From the NCBI GenBank assembly GCA_018268955.1, contig JAFDVO010000012.1, positions 192,215 through 233,277 of the forward strand: 41,063 bases of DNA, given 5' to 3'. This document shows, piece by piece, positions 16,648 to 25,336 of this stretch. Under the pieces are notes generated by a model. The model was not told the DNA's origin. It did not search any database and saw nothing but the letters and a program-made list of their open reading frames with translations. Origin of the DNA: Acidobacteriota bacterium (GTDB lineage: Bacteria > Acidobacteriota > Vicinamibacteria > Vicinamibacterales > CAVVIG01). The first letter of the stretch is position 1. Each line of letters opens with the position of its first letter. The position numbers and the translations under genes were made by a program.

Positions 16648-17382
16648 ATGCGCTATCTCGTCATCAGCGACCTGCACGCCAATATCGAGGCACTCGACAC
16701 CTGCCTCCAGGACGCAGCCCGCAGGGGCTACGACCGCACGGTCGTGCTTGGCGACGTCGTGGGATATGGTCCCGATCCGAACGCGGTCGTCGAGCGGGTG
16801 ATTGGGTTGCAGCCTGCGGCAATCGTCCGCGGCAACCACGACAAGATCGCGTTCGGCATCGATCAGGCGGAAGGGTTCAATGTGGCGGCGCGGGCGGCTG
16901 CGCAGTGGACGCTGGATGCGCTCTCGCCGTCCGTGCGCGAGTGGCTCGTGGCGCTGCCGCAGGGCCCGACGATGGTCGACGGGCTCTTCGAGATCTGCCA
17001 CGGCTCACCGACCGATGAGGACGAGTACGTGTTCGACGAGATCGACGCGCGCCGCGCGCTCGGTGTGGCGCAACGGCCGCTCTGCCTGTTCGGCCACACG
17101 CACGTAGCGCTCGTCTTCCAGTTGCAGGGGCGCACGATGGGCCTGCTCACGCCGCCCGAAGAGGGGCTCCCGCTCACTGAGGACGCGAAGTACCTGGTGA
17201 ACCCTGGATCCGTCGGACAGCCGCGCGACGCCGACCCGCGCGCTGCGTACGCGATCTTCGACGCCGAGGCGAATCGCATCAGCCTTTACCGCGTCGACTA
17301 CCCGATCGAGCGCACGCAGGAGAAGATGGCGGCGGCAGGGCTCCCCGAGCCGCTCATCCGTCGGCTCGCAGCGGGGCGCTAG
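16648..17382 (+). CDS. Calcineurin-like metallophosphoesterase
   Basis: 244 residues with the full two-metal phosphoesterase set: DLH (Asp 8, His 10), GDVVGYGPDP (Asp 36), RGNHDK (Asn 63, His 64), CHGSP and GHTH. The 'GYGPDP' and 'LVNPGSVGQPRD' stretches match the MJ0936/YfcE-like branch, whose members hydrolyse phosphodiesters or cyclic nucleotides such as 2',3'-cAMP. Substrate unknown. It follows aroK after 36 bases and ends 6 bases from the convergent end of the Ccm operon. No ribosome site or strong promoter is visible. Confidence 0.9.
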   Translation: MRYLVISDLHANIEALDTCLQDAARRGYDRTVVLGDVVGYGPDPNAVVERVIGLQPAAIVRGNHDKIAFGIDQAEGFNVAARAAAQWTLDALSPSVREWLVALPQGPTMVDGLFEICHGSPTDEDEYVFDEIDARRALGVAQRPLCLFGHTHVALVFQLQGRTMGLLTPPEEGLPLTEDAKYLVNPGSVGQPRDADPRAAYAIFDAEANRISLYRVDYPIERTQEKMAAAGLPEPLIRRLAAGR

Positions 17383-17388
17383 AGCGCC

Positions 17389-17544
17389 TCAGACGGTGCC
17401 GCGGTCTTTCTTCGCGGCACGCTCCTCACGCCGTCGCAGTTCCATCGCGAAGGCGTCCCGCGCGGACCGCGACCCCAGGATCCAGCCGATGACGACCCCG
17501 ACCAGCAGGACGGCCGGGATGAAGATGAAATGCCCCGCTGTCAC
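17389..17544 (-). CDS. Small membrane protein at the end of the Ccm operon
   Basis: A 51-residue frame starting at GTG 17544, which overlaps the stop of the CcmD-like gene by four bases (GTGA). One hydrophobic helix (about residues 6-24, 'FIFIPAVLLVGVVIGWILG') is followed by a highly charged tail (RRREERAAKKDRG). The frame is GC3-rich, in operon register and ends 6 bases before the convergent phosphoesterase gene, which is why I accept it despite its length. Function unknown. As a last member of the operon it could be a membrane assembly or regulatory subunit for heme handling. Confidence 0.6.
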   Translation of the reverse strand: MTAGHFIFIPAVLLVGVVIGWILGSRSARDAFAMELRRREERAAKKDRGTV

Positions 17545-17816
17545 CGCGTGGCTCCGCCGTGGCGACGCTCGAACTCCTTGAGGTCCCGCTCCACCTTGGA
17601 CAGCCGGTTCCAGATCGTCCAGAGGTAGAACAGCATCAGGAGCAGGAAGAACGCGTAGGCGCCGACCACGAACGGCGCCGCCGGCATCTCCTCACCGGGC
17701 GGGAGTGAACTGAGGGGGACGAAGCCATCCGGCGAACCACCTTGCGGCGGCTGCGCGAACGCCGTCACGCCAACGAGCATGAAGGTGACGAGAGCGAGTG
17801 AGATCCGTCGAAGCAT
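17541..17816 (-). CDS. ccmD: CcmD-like small membrane protein
   Basis: 91 residues: a signal-like N-terminus (MLRRISLALVTFMLVGVTAFAQ), a Pro/Gly-rich stretch, one membrane helix (about 48-68) and a charged coiled tail reading 'WNRLSKVERDLKEFERRHGG'. The helix-then-VExxL layout is the hallmark of CcmD-type proteins, which hold CcmA/B/C and release heme-loaded CcmE. It is longer than classical CcmD (about 60 residues), fitting the 'alternate CcmD family' with an added signal sequence. It starts 1 base after the ccmC stop. Confidence 0.7.
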   Translation of the reverse strand: MLRRISLALVTFMLVGVTAFAQPPQGGSPDGFVPLSSLPPGEEMPAAPFVVGAYAFFLLLMLFYLWTIWNRLSKVERDLKEFERRHGGATR

Positions 17817-17817
17817 G

Positions 17818-18489
17818 TCAGTCCTCGGCCTCCAGGTACAGGCGATCGAGTGTGGCCCGTTGCTCCTCGAGCCGGATGCGCGCGGCGAGCAGCAACCCCA
17901 TGAACAGCAGGATGGTGAACGTGCAGAACCAGACGACGTACCACATCTGGGGTGAGGTTTCTCCGAGCGTCGTCATGACACTGGTCTTGGGATGCACGGT
18001 GCGCCACCAGTCCACCGACTTGTAGACGAACGGTGCCGTCGCGCCCCCGAAGATCCCCATCGCGGCCGCCAGCTTCTCTGCGCCGGGCCCGCCGTAGTTC
18101 CGCACCAGGATGTAGCCGAAGAAGATCAGCTCCAGCAGGAACGCCATCGTCAGCCGGGCGTCCCACTGCCACCACACGCCCCACGCCTTCCGACCCCAGA
18201 GCGAACCGCTCACGAGCCCGAACAGGCCGAAGATGACCGTGATCTCGGCGGCCGCTGCGGCAATCCGGTCCGCCCGTGCGTTCCCCTTGAAGAGGTAGAC
18301 GGCACTGGCCACGGTGCAGACGGTCACGGATACCGTGAGCGCCATCCACGCCGGGAAGTGGTAGTAGAAGATCTTCTGCACGAGCCGCATCGTCGACTCG
18401 TACGGGGCGTTCGCGATGGCAATCGGTGAGTAGGCGAACATCGCCGCCGTGATCACCAGCATCGGCACAAACAGTTTTCTCATCACCAT
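17818..18489 (-). CDS. ccmC: Heme-delivery membrane protein CcmC
   Basis: 223 residues with about six membrane helices. The tryptophan-rich WWD motif is present (GVWWQWDARLT), together with two histidines in external loops ('YYHFPAW' near residue 44 and 'TVHP' near 170), which in CcmC bind heme before it is attached to CcmE. The C-terminus is charged. ATG 18489 is followed by a second ATG two codons later (18483); either may be used. It lies 11 bases after ccmB. Confidence 0.9.
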   Translation of the reverse strand: MVMRKLFVPMLVITAAMFAYSPIAIANAPYESTMRLVQKIFYYHFPAWMALTVSVTVCTVASAVYLFKGNARADRIAAAAAEITVIFGLFGLVSGSLWGRKAWGVWWQWDARLTMAFLLELIFFGYILVRNYGGPGAEKLAAAMGIFGGATAPFVYKSVDWWRTVHPKTSVMTTLGETSPQMWYVVWFCTFTILLFMGLLLAARIRLEEQRATLDRLYLEAED

Positions 18490-18500
18490 TCACCGAAGGG

Positions 18501-19181
18501 CTACTCGGTCATCAGCGGTTCGAAGGTCCAGAGCGACAGCGTCACGAACACGACGTCGAAGAACGAGAGCAGGCCGATCCAGAGCATCGCCACCGGCTCA
18601 TCCACCGGTGACGCCAGCAGCGCCGACGTCCCGCGGACGCCAGCGATGATCACCGGTATGGTAATCGGGTACAGCAGAATCGGCAGCATCACGTCACGCG
18701 TGCGTGCGCGCACCAGCATGGCGGCGAAGAGCGTGCCGACCGCCGCGTAGCCGATCGTGCCAAGCCCGAGCAGGGCGACGAGAAGGCCCGGCCGCGAGAA
18801 GAACGGCGCGCTGAACAGGAAGGCGACCATCGGCACGACGATGACTTCCGTCGCAAACAGCAACGCGACGATGCCGAGAAGCTTGCCGAGGTAAATCGCC
18901 GGCCGTGGCGCCGGCGCGAGGAGCAGCGCCTTCAGCGTCTCGCCGTACCGCTCCCGCTCGAAGGTGCGACCGAGTGCGAGCGTGCCCGAGAAGGCGATGG
19001 CGATCCAGAGAATGCCGGCCGCGGCATCCACCGGCGCCTGCCCTTCCCGCACGAACGCGAACGAGAAAATGGCCACGCACGCGACGGCGAAGAACAGGGT
19101 CGTCGAAAGGATCTCGTAGCTCCGGAGTTCGATCGCGACATCCTTCCGGAGCACGAGCCAGGCGATGCGAAGGAACCTCAC
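18501..19181 (-). CDS. ccmB: ABC-transporter membrane subunit CcmB
   Basis: 226 residues, six membrane segments, family length. CcmB pairs with CcmA and CcmC to release holo-CcmE. Sequence such as 'FERERYGETLKALLLAPAPRPAIYLGKLLG' after the second helix is the cytoplasmic coupling loop and matches CcmB well. The GTG start overlaps the ccmA stop by 4 bases. Confidence 0.88.
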   Translation of the reverse strand: MRFLRIAWLVLRKDVAIELRSYEILSTTLFFAVACVAIFSFAFVREGQAPVDAAAGILWIAIAFSGTLALGRTFERERYGETLKALLLAPAPRPAIYLGKLLGIVALLFATEVIVVPMVAFLFSAPFFSRPGLLVALLGLGTIGYAAVGTLFAAMLVRARTRDVMLPILLYPITIPVIIAGVRGTSALLASPVDEPVAMLWIGLLSFFDVVFVTLSLWTFEPLMTE

Positions 19182-19882
19182 GCGGACTCCACCAGGGCGC
19201 GGTATTGCTGCCGCACGCCGGAACCGATGGCGGCGTCGGTCAGCAGCTTGCCGGCCCGGACCACCGCCATGCGCGTGATGAGTCCGTCGGCCACGTCGAG
19301 GTCGTGCGTGGCGAGCACGACGATGGCCCCCTCCGACGCAATGCGCCGAATGCGGTCCGCCACGATCCGCACGGCACGATCGTCGAGACCGGTGAAGGGT
19401 TCGTCGAGCAGCACCAGCCTCGGGCGATGCAGGAGGCAGCGCTCCAGCGCGAGCCGCTGCCGCATGCCACGCGAGAACGAGGCGACCTGGTCCTCCCCGC
19501 GGTCGCCAAGGGCGGCGGACTCGAGGGCCGTCTGCACCATCGTGCCATCCGCCAGCCCATGGAGGCTTGCGAAGAACTCCAGGTTCTGGCGCGCGGTGAG
19601 TTCGGGATAGAGGTGGAGTTCGTGCGCGAGCACGCCGATGCGCGCGCGGATCTCCTGTCCGCGCTCGGACGCGTTCACGCCGCCGTAGGTGACCCTGCCG
19701 CTGGTCGGCGCCACCAGCGTGGCGAGCATACCAAGCAGCGTGGACTTGCCAGCGCCGTTCGGCCCGAGCAGCCCGAGGATATCGCCGGCGCTCAGGCTCA
19801 GGGACACGCGAGCGACCGCCTTGCGCCGACCGAAATGGCGCGACAGGTCACTCAGTTCCACGCGATCGAAGTCGAAGCTCAC
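19178..19882 (-). CDS. ccmA: ABC-transporter ATPase CcmA
   Basis: 234 residues. Walker A is GPNGAGKST (about 41-49), the signature loop is FSRGMRQR, and Walker B is LVLLDEPF, with a His switch in 'LATHDLD'. Position directly before ccmB and ccmC identifies it as the CcmA energy subunit rather than a generic transporter ATPase. GTG start at 19882; 15 bases separate it from the preceding gene. Confidence 0.9.
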   Translation of the reverse strand: MSFDFDRVELSDLSRHFGRRKAVARVSLSLSAGDILGLLGPNGAGKSTLLGMLATLVAPTSGRVTYGGVNASERGQEIRARIGVLAHELHLYPELTARQNLEFFASLHGLADGTMVQTALESAALGDRGEDQVASFSRGMRQRLALERCLLHRPRLVLLDEPFTGLDDRAVRIVADRIRRIASEGAIVVLATHDLDVADGLITRMAVVRAGKLLTDAAIGSGVRQQYRALVESA

Positions 19883-19897
19883 GGAATGGGCGGGTAC

Positions 19898-21142
19898 TCA
19901 GGCTGCCACGCCGGCCCGCTTCGCGGGCTCCGGGCCAGCATCGTCGTCGTCGAGCGCACCGTAGACGTGCTCGAGGGCCAGCAGCAGTTCCTCACGACGG
20001 GCAGTATACCGGGAGCCGTCCACCTTGCCGTGCTGGTGATCCTGCTCCAGCCGCACGAGATCCTGAAGCAGCTTCTCGCGGCGTGCGATCAGGCGTTTCC
20101 GCTCACCGGCGCGATCCTCAGGTTGACGGGAGGAAGTCGCTGCCCACACACCGGCTGCGATGATGACCACCGCCAGTCCCAGCGCGATGTTCCGAGGCAC
20201 GCTCGAGTGGTGCGGCAGCCCGCTGATGGTCATCCCGAACGGCTGTCCGGAGGGGAGCTCCCCACCGATGCCGAGCACCACCGTGGTTCCCTCGATGACC
20301 GTCTCCTCGTTGCGTGTGAACTGGGCCGACGCCAGCTTCAGGTTGCCGGCTTTCTTCGCGATGACCACAATCTGCTGCATCGGCGCCGGAAACACCTGGG
20401 AGAGATCGATCGTGCCGTTGCCCACCGGGAGTTCGGCCGCCACCTGAATGGCGGTCGTTCCTGGCGGGAAGGGCCCAGAGACGGTGACCTCTCGCCCCTT
20501 GCTGCTCGCCAGCGGCGACGACCCCTGCACCACGCTTGTGCCCACCGCCGCTGGGGGCATCGTGAAGACGAATGGCTTCTCCGGGTTCACCGGGGCCGAC
20601 GACCCGTTGACGATGTCGAGCACGTAGAAGAGCGACACGTTGTCGTCTCCCGGCTCGACGATGATGCGAGATTCGCCGCCGATGGACACCGTGCCGGTGA
20701 CCGCAGGAGCGCTCGGAGCCGACGGCGCCTTCGGCGCGTTGGCATCCGACGCCACCAGCAGCATGCGGACGCCGCCCTGCGGCTGGATGCTGAACGGCTG
20801 CGAGTCCAGCTTCTCCCCATCGATCGTTGTCGTGAAGGTCACTGGCGTGCCGGGAGGGATGTTGTCGAACTGCGCCCGACCCTGCGCATCGGTATTCACG
20901 CTGCTCGTGCGGTCGCCGGCGCGCATCTCGACCGGATGGTTCACCACCGGGTTCGACATGTCGCCACGGATGACGCGCACCGACACCGAGCCGATCGGCA
21001 GGTCATCCACCGGGCGCGGGATGCCGGACATCTGCTTCATGTCGGGCATCTGCGCTGACGCGCTGGACGCAGATGCGAGAAGCGCCAACGCACACAGCAG
21101 CGCCGCCCCGAGCGGTCGGAGGACCGAGGTCCTGCACATCAT
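19898..21142 (-). CDS. Exported protein with regulatory-like beta domain and C-terminal helix, in the Ccm operon
   Basis: About 414 residues with a signal peptide (residues 1-30). Residues about 45-140 resemble a carboxypeptidase-regulatory/invasin beta-sandwich ('SVSVRVIRGDMSNPVVNHPVEM...DAQGRAQFDNIPPGTPV'). The middle region has more beta-rich sequence, then one membrane helix near residue 335 ('IALGLAVVIIAAGVW') and a charged coiled region (about 355-395). The start is ATG 21142, overlapping the zinc-ribbon gene by 4 bases (ATGA). It is not a core Ccm protein. An apocytochrome-handling or heme-related role is suggested only by its place in the operon. Confidence 0.65.
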   Translation of the reverse strand: MMCRTSVLRPLGAALLCALALLASASSASAQMPDMKQMSGIPRPVDDLPIGSVSVRVIRGDMSNPVVNHPVEMRAGDRTSSVNTDAQGRAQFDNIPPGTPVTFTTTIDGEKLDSQPFSIQPQGGVRMLLVASDANAPKAPSAPSAPAVTGTVSIGGESRIIVEPGDDNVSLFYVLDIVNGSSAPVNPEKPFVFTMPPAAVGTSVVQGSSPLASSKGREVTVSGPFPPGTTAIQVAAELPVGNGTIDLSQVFPAPMQQIVVIAKKAGNLKLASAQFTRNEETVIEGTTVVLGIGGELPSGQPFGMTISGLPHHSSVPRNIALGLAVVIIAAGVWAATSSRQPEDRAGERKRLIARREKLLQDLVRLEQDHQHGKVDGSRYTARREELLLALEHVYGALDDDDAGPEPAKRAGVAA

Positions 21143-21735
21143 GCGAGCCTCCCTCCGCAGTTCTTGCAGAATCGCGCGTCGGGGTCGTTCGCCGTCGAGC
21201 ACTGCGCACACGCACGCGCGGCTCGGGACGGCTTCGCCTCGGCCCGTTCACCCAGCCTCCTGGCCAGATCCTGTTCGATGCGCGGGCGGTAGCCGGTGCC
21301 GGCGTCGAGCTGCTTGATCAGGCGCGCGGCACGCGCGCGAAGTCGGCTCGACATCTCCCGGAAGTCCTCTTCGGACATCTTCCCCATCGCCCGATCGAAC
21401 TCGAGTTCCTTGATCGTGCGGAGGGTGTTGGCCTTCTCCTGCTCGAGCGCGGCACGCGTGCGCTGCCCGATCACAGCGCTGCGGTCGTCCTGCTCGCTCA
21501 CGAGTGGGCGGATGGCGCGGAACGCCGCGATGGCCACCAGCACGGTGGTCGCCATCAGGAGCGACAACAGCAGGACCACGGTGAGGCCCTGTGCGCGGGC
21601 CATGAACGTCACCGCCGTCGCGCAGCCCAGGCCGGCGAGCACGAAGAACTGCCAGGGCTGCATGCCCGGCTGGGCGGCTGATTCGGGAGAGTCCGGCCGG
21701 ATGTGGCCGTGGTCAGTCGAGGTTCCGGAGCTCAT
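21139..21735 (-). CDS. Zinc-ribbon membrane protein, CcmI-like placement
   Basis: 198 residues: two membrane helices (about 29-48 and 51-75), a charged coiled region reading 'KELEFDRAMGKMSEEDFREM' that recalls CcmI's N-terminal cytoplasmic loop, and a C-terminal zinc ribbon with Cys 176, 179, 190 and 193. CcmI normally presents apocytochrome c to the CcmF/CcmH ligation complex. This protein lacks the TPR domain of CcmI, so the link is topological only. It overlaps the ccmF-ccmH gene by 23 bases. Confidence 0.6.
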   Translation of the reverse strand: MSSGTSTDHGHIRPDSPESAAQPGMQPWQFFVLAGLGCATAVTFMARAQGLTVVLLLSLLMATTVLVAIAAFRAIRPLVSEQDDRSAVIGQRTRAALEQEKANTLRTIKELEFDRAMGKMSEEDFREMSSRLRARAARLIKQLDAGTGYRPRIEQDLARRLGERAEAKPSRAARACAQCSTANDPDARFCKNCGGRLA

Positions 21736-24199
21736 CGTCGAGTCGCTCGTTCAGTTCGGGATCGGTGGGAGCCTGGGTGTCGGGCTCCTCCGGCCGGTTA
21801 TGCCTGGACCAGCGGATCGCGACGAAACCGACAGCGGCTGCCGCGCCCACGCCGAGGGACCACGGCAGCAGCCACGCGAGTCTGTTGAAGCCCTGGTCGA
21901 GCGGAGCCCCCAGCGGCTCCTGGCTGCCATAGCGCTCGACGAACCAGGCGCGAATCTGATCGCGGTTCTTGCCCGCGGAGACCTGCTGCGCCAGTTCGGC
22001 GCGCATGTCCGCAGCCTTGCTGCAGGTGCACTCGGAGAGCGGATAGTGCGCGCAGTCGCCACACACGCACACCAGCTCGCGGCGCATCTGTTTCTCGAGG
22101 TCCGAGGTGGCGACCACCGGCGCATTTGCCGCGCTCGGATCGTGCATCTGCGCGAACGCCGGCGTGGAGGCCAGGAACAGGACGAGGAGGAAGGCTGCCG
22201 TGGCGCCGGCCATGTCCGAGGTGCTCTTGGCCACCGCGAACGAGTAGGCCCGCTCCGGCAGCAGGGCGATGCCCGTGCCGAACGCGATGATGCCGAACCC
22301 CAGCCAGATCCAGTTGACGAGCGGGTTGACCACGATCTGCAGCGTCGCAGTCTGCGCCGCCATCATCGTCGGGTCGGTCGCGGGCAGGACCACGTACAGG
22401 TCCTCCCAGAGGCCACGCCTGATGGCAACCTCGGTCGTCGGCGAATCCTCGTGGCGGTGGAACACCCAGCGCGCCGGGTACAGATTGCCGATCTCCTTCC
22501 CGTCACGCAGCACGGTGATGTACGCGGTGGTCATCTGCTTCTGACCATCGTCGGCCACCTTGATGCCGTCGTTCCGGAACTGCCACTTGCCAACCGCCGC
22601 GGCCTGGCCCTGCTTCAGCAGGACCTGTTCATCGAGCTTGTACGCTCCGCCAGCGAATCCGAGGAACATCAGAACGATGCCGAGGTGGACGATGTACCCG
22701 CCGTACCGACGCTTGTTCCGGCCGACGAGCCCGATGAGCGCCGTCAGCATGTCGGTGCCGGTGTTCTTCTTCCGGATCCGCGTGCCGCGCCAGAACTCCT
22801 GCCAGATGGTTCCGGTCACGAAGGCAGACAGCGCGAAGCACAGGCCAGACGCCCAGATTTCCAGGCCGGTCGCCGCCAGCCCCGCGAGCGTGATCAGCGC
22901 GAGAATTGTCGGCATCAGGAACTGGTCGCGCACGTTCTTGATTGTCGACTTGCGCCACGCCAGCAGCGGGCCGACCCCCGTGAGGAACAGCAGGATCAGG
23001 CCGACCGGCGCCATCCACTTGTTGTAGAAGGGCTGCGCGACCGTGATGCGCGTGCCGGTGACCGCCTCGCTCAGCGTCGGGAACATCGTCGCGAACAGGA
23101 CGAAGAACGCCGAGAACAGGAGGATCCAGTTGTTGACGAGGAACGCCGCCTCGCGTGACACCCAGGAATCCAGTTCGTTCGAGCGCGCCCGCAGCAGCGG
23201 CATCCGGTAGATGACGAGCCCGAAGCTGAACGTCAGGATCACCACCATGAAGCCGGTGAAGAGCCACGCCAGCACGCGGTCCTCGCCGAAGGCGTGCACC
23301 GACTGGACAACCCCCGAGCGGGTCATGAACGTCCCGAAGATCGTCAGGAAGAAGGTGACGATGACCAGGGAGACGTTCCAGATCTTCAGCATGCTCCGAC
23401 GCTCCTGCACCATGACGGAGTGCAGGAACGCGGTGGCCGTGAACCACGGCAGCAGGCCGGCGTTCTCCACGGGATCCCAGGCCCAGTAGCCGCCCCACCC
23501 GAGTTCCTCGTACGCCCAGATCATCCCGAGCGTGAGGCCGAAGGTCAGGAACAGCCAGCTGAACATCGTCCAGCGGCGCACCGCCTTCAGCCACGAGTCA
23601 TCCAGGTGGCCCGTGACGAGCGCGGCAATGCAGAAGGCGAACGGGATCGTCATCCCGACGAAGCCCGTATACAGGGACGGCGGATGAATCGCCATCCAGT
23701 AGTTCTGGAGCAGCGGATTCAGCCCGGTTCCCTCGGCGGGCACGTTCGTCAGGAAGGTCGTGAACGGGTTCTTGTGCACCACCATGAGGTACAGGAAAAA
23801 CATCTGCACCGTGGAGATGGTCGCGATGACGTACGGGATCAGCTCACGATAGCGCTCGCGGTTGACGAACACCGCAAGCGAGCCGAACACCGACAGCAGG
23901 AACACCCAGAACATGATCGAGCCGTCGAGGCCACCCCAGTACGAGGTGATCTTGTAGAACAGCGGCTGGACCGAGTCCGAGTAGTGCTGGACGTACTTGA
24001 TGGAGAAATCGTTGGTGAGGAACGCGTTGATCATGACCGCGGACGCACAGGTCATGAGCGCGCATACCAGATAGAAGGAGCCGATACCGCTCTCAATCAG
24101 CCGGCGCGAGCGCTGCCTCGCGCCAACCACCGAGATGACCGCCGCATAGGCGCAGACGACGAACGTCGCGAGCAGCAGGAAGGAGCCGAGGGCCGCCAT
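21713..24199 (-). CDS. ccmF: CcmF-CcmH fusion, cytochrome c heme lyase
   Basis: 828 residues. The first about 660 are CcmF: multiple membrane helices, the WWD motif WGGYWAWDPVENAGLLPW, and AIHPPSLYTGF with the heme-linked histidine. From about residue 685 a CcmH-like domain follows: 'LEKQMRRELVCVCGDCAHYPLSECTCSKAADM', then a two-helix amphipathic stretch and a C-terminal membrane helix. Cysteines are at about 711, 713, 716, 724 and 726; the usual CcmH motif LRCxxCQ is absent. CcmF joins heme to apocytochrome and CcmH reduces its cysteines, so a single chain would hold both steps. It starts one base after the ccmE stop. The fusion is clean with no frameshift visible. Confidence 0.85.
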   Translation of the reverse strand: MAALGSFLLLATFVVCAYAAVISVVGARQRSRRLIESGIGSFYLVCALMTCASAVMINAFLTNDFSIKYVQHYSDSVQPLFYKITSYWGGLDGSIMFWVFLLSVFGSLAVFVNRERYRELIPYVIATISTVQMFFLYLMVVHKNPFTTFLTNVPAEGTGLNPLLQNYWMAIHPPSLYTGFVGMTIPFAFCIAALVTGHLDDSWLKAVRRWTMFSWLFLTFGLTLGMIWAYEELGWGGYWAWDPVENAGLLPWFTATAFLHSVMVQERRSMLKIWNVSLVIVTFFLTIFGTFMTRSGVVQSVHAFGEDRVLAWLFTGFMVVILTFSFGLVIYRMPLLRARSNELDSWVSREAAFLVNNWILLFSAFFVLFATMFPTLSEAVTGTRITVAQPFYNKWMAPVGLILLFLTGVGPLLAWRKSTIKNVRDQFLMPTILALITLAGLAATGLEIWASGLCFALSAFVTGTIWQEFWRGTRIRKKNTGTDMLTALIGLVGRNKRRYGGYIVHLGIVLMFLGFAGGAYKLDEQVLLKQGQAAAVGKWQFRNDGIKVADDGQKQMTTAYITVLRDGKEIGNLYPARWVFHRHEDSPTTEVAIRRGLWEDLYVVLPATDPTMMAAQTATLQIVVNPLVNWIWLGFGIIAFGTGIALLPERAYSFAVAKSTSDMAGATAAFLLVLFLASTPAFAQMHDPSAANAPVVATSDLEKQMRRELVCVCGDCAHYPLSECTCSKAADMRAELAQQVSAGKNRDQIRAWFVERYGSQEPLGAPLDQGFNRLAWLLPWSLGVGAAAAVGFVAIRWSRHNRPEEPDTQAPTDPELNERLDDELRNLD

Positions 24200-24628
24200 C
24201 TACCCGACCTGCCCGGCAGGCTTCTTCTCGGCCTCGTACTTCGATGGGCACTTCGCCATGATGCCGTTCGGCTCGACCGCGAAGCCGCTGGGGCTCAACT
24301 CCCCCTTCAGCACGACCTCCGCCTCTTCGCCCGGACGATCCTTGAAGGTGTCCGGCACAACGCCCTTGTAGGTCGCATCGATCACCTGTCCGTTGTTCTG
24401 GACCTTGAATCGATACTCGAGGGTGTCCGGCTTCACCATGATCGAGTTGGTGACCACGTGGCCATGCAACTGGAGGCGCTTGCCTTCCCAGGCCTTGGCG
24501 TCCGCCGTCACTTCATCGACATGCTTGTAGTATTCGGTGCCCTCGCGCAGGGTCGACCACAACATGCCCGCGAAGGCAAGGACCAGGACGACCGCGGTGA
24601 TACCTATTTTTATATATCGATGTGACAT
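24200..24628 (-). CDS. ccmE: Heme chaperone CcmE, CxxxY type
   Basis: 142 residues. One membrane helix (about residues 8-24) anchors an OB-fold domain. In most bacteria heme is bound covalently by His in an HxxxY motif; here the motif reads CPSKY (Cys 127, Tyr 131), the CxxxY form known from some deltaproteobacteria and archaea. The start ATG 24628 has a GGAAG site five bases upstream; an earlier TTG at 24643 is less likely. It is the first gene of the operon, driven by the promoter at 24656-24684. Confidence 0.9.
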   Translation of the reverse strand: MSHRYIKIGITAVVLVLAFAGMLWSTLREGTEYYKHVDEVTADAKAWEGKRLQLHGHVVTNSIMVKPDTLEYRFKVQNNGQVIDATYKGVVPDTFKDRPGEEAEVVLKGELSPSGFAVEPNGIMAKCPSKYEAEKKPAGQVG

Positions 24629-24655
24629 AAGGACTTCCGGCAACGAGACACGCCC

Positions 24656-24684
24656 AGAATAGCTCGACTACCCCAGTGTTGCAA
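24656..24684 (-). promoter_or_regulatory. Sigma-70-type promoter of the Ccm operon
   Basis: On the minus strand TTGCAA (24679-24684) and TATTCT (24656-24661) are separated by 17 bases. Expected start is near 24649, about 20 bases before ATG 24628 and leaving room for the GGAAG ribosome site. Confidence 0.55.
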
Positions 24685-24738
24685 GGCTGCGAACCCCTCC
24701 AAAACGGGATAGACCTGCGCAGCCGTCATGCACATCGG

Positions 24739-25314
24739 CTACCGGCCCGCGTTCCCGCCAACCTCCACCATGAGCTGAGCGACCAACGCGACGGGTAGCC
24801 CGACCACGTTGGAGTACGAACCTTCGATCCGCGGGATGAACCGGGACGCGAGCCCCTGAATGGCGTAACCGCCGGCCTTGTCGCGCCCTTCCCCGCTGTC
24901 CACGTACCAGCGAACGTCCTCCTCGGTCAAGGGCCGCATGAAGACGGCGGTCTCGTCAGCAGCGGTGACCTGCCGTTGACCACCTCGCACACTGACGCCG
25001 GTCAGCACCCGATGCGAGCGCCCGGACATCCGGCGCAGCATCCGTTCGGCGTCCGCCTCATCCGCAGGTTTCACCAGGATCTCGTCATCGACGACCACCG
25101 TGGTGTCCGCGCCGATGATTAAGACGCCGGTGGCGTTCATCTGGGTGTGAACGGCCGATGCCTTCTCGGCGGCCAGCCGCACGACGTAGTCGCGCGGGGA
25201 CTCGCCCGGAAGCACGGCCTCGTCCACGTCGGCCGTGCGGACCTCGAACGTGTAACCCGCCGCCCTCAGCAGTTCAGCGCGTCGAGGCGAGGCCGACGCC
25301 AGGATGAGTCGCAT
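24739..25314 (-). CDS. maf: Maf family nucleotide pyrophosphatase
   Basis: 191 residues, family length. N-terminal SASPRR (about 7-12) and [16 protein letters not shown] are the conserved nucleotide and metal sites of Maf/YceF/YhdE proteins, which hydrolyse dTTP/UTP or modified nucleotides and affect septum formation. The start ATG 25314 follows a possible TATCAT -10 (5 bases away), overlapping the divergent DUF721 promoter. Upstream in-frame sequence is non-coding in style. Confidence 0.9.
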   Translation of the reverse strand: MRLILASASPRRAELLRAAGYTFEVRTADVDEAVLPGESPRDYVVRLAAEKASAVHTQMNATGVLIIGADTTVVVDDEILVKPADEADAERMLRRMSGRSHRVLTGVSVRGGQRQVTAADETAVFMRPLTEEDVRWYVDSGEGRDKAGGYAIQGLASRFIPRIEGSYSNVVGLPVALVAQLMVEVGGNAGR

Positions 25315-25323
25315 ACCGAATGA

Positions 25324-25329
25324 TAAGAT
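25324..25329 (+). promoter_or_regulatory. -10 box with 7-base gap to ATG (leaderless layout)
   Basis: TAAGAT is followed by 7 bases and ATG 25337, the same spacing as at aroA. On the opposite strand the overlapping TATCAT would serve maf, so only one of the two -10 boxes could be bound at a time. Confidence 0.35.
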
Positions 25330-25336
25330 CCGCGCC

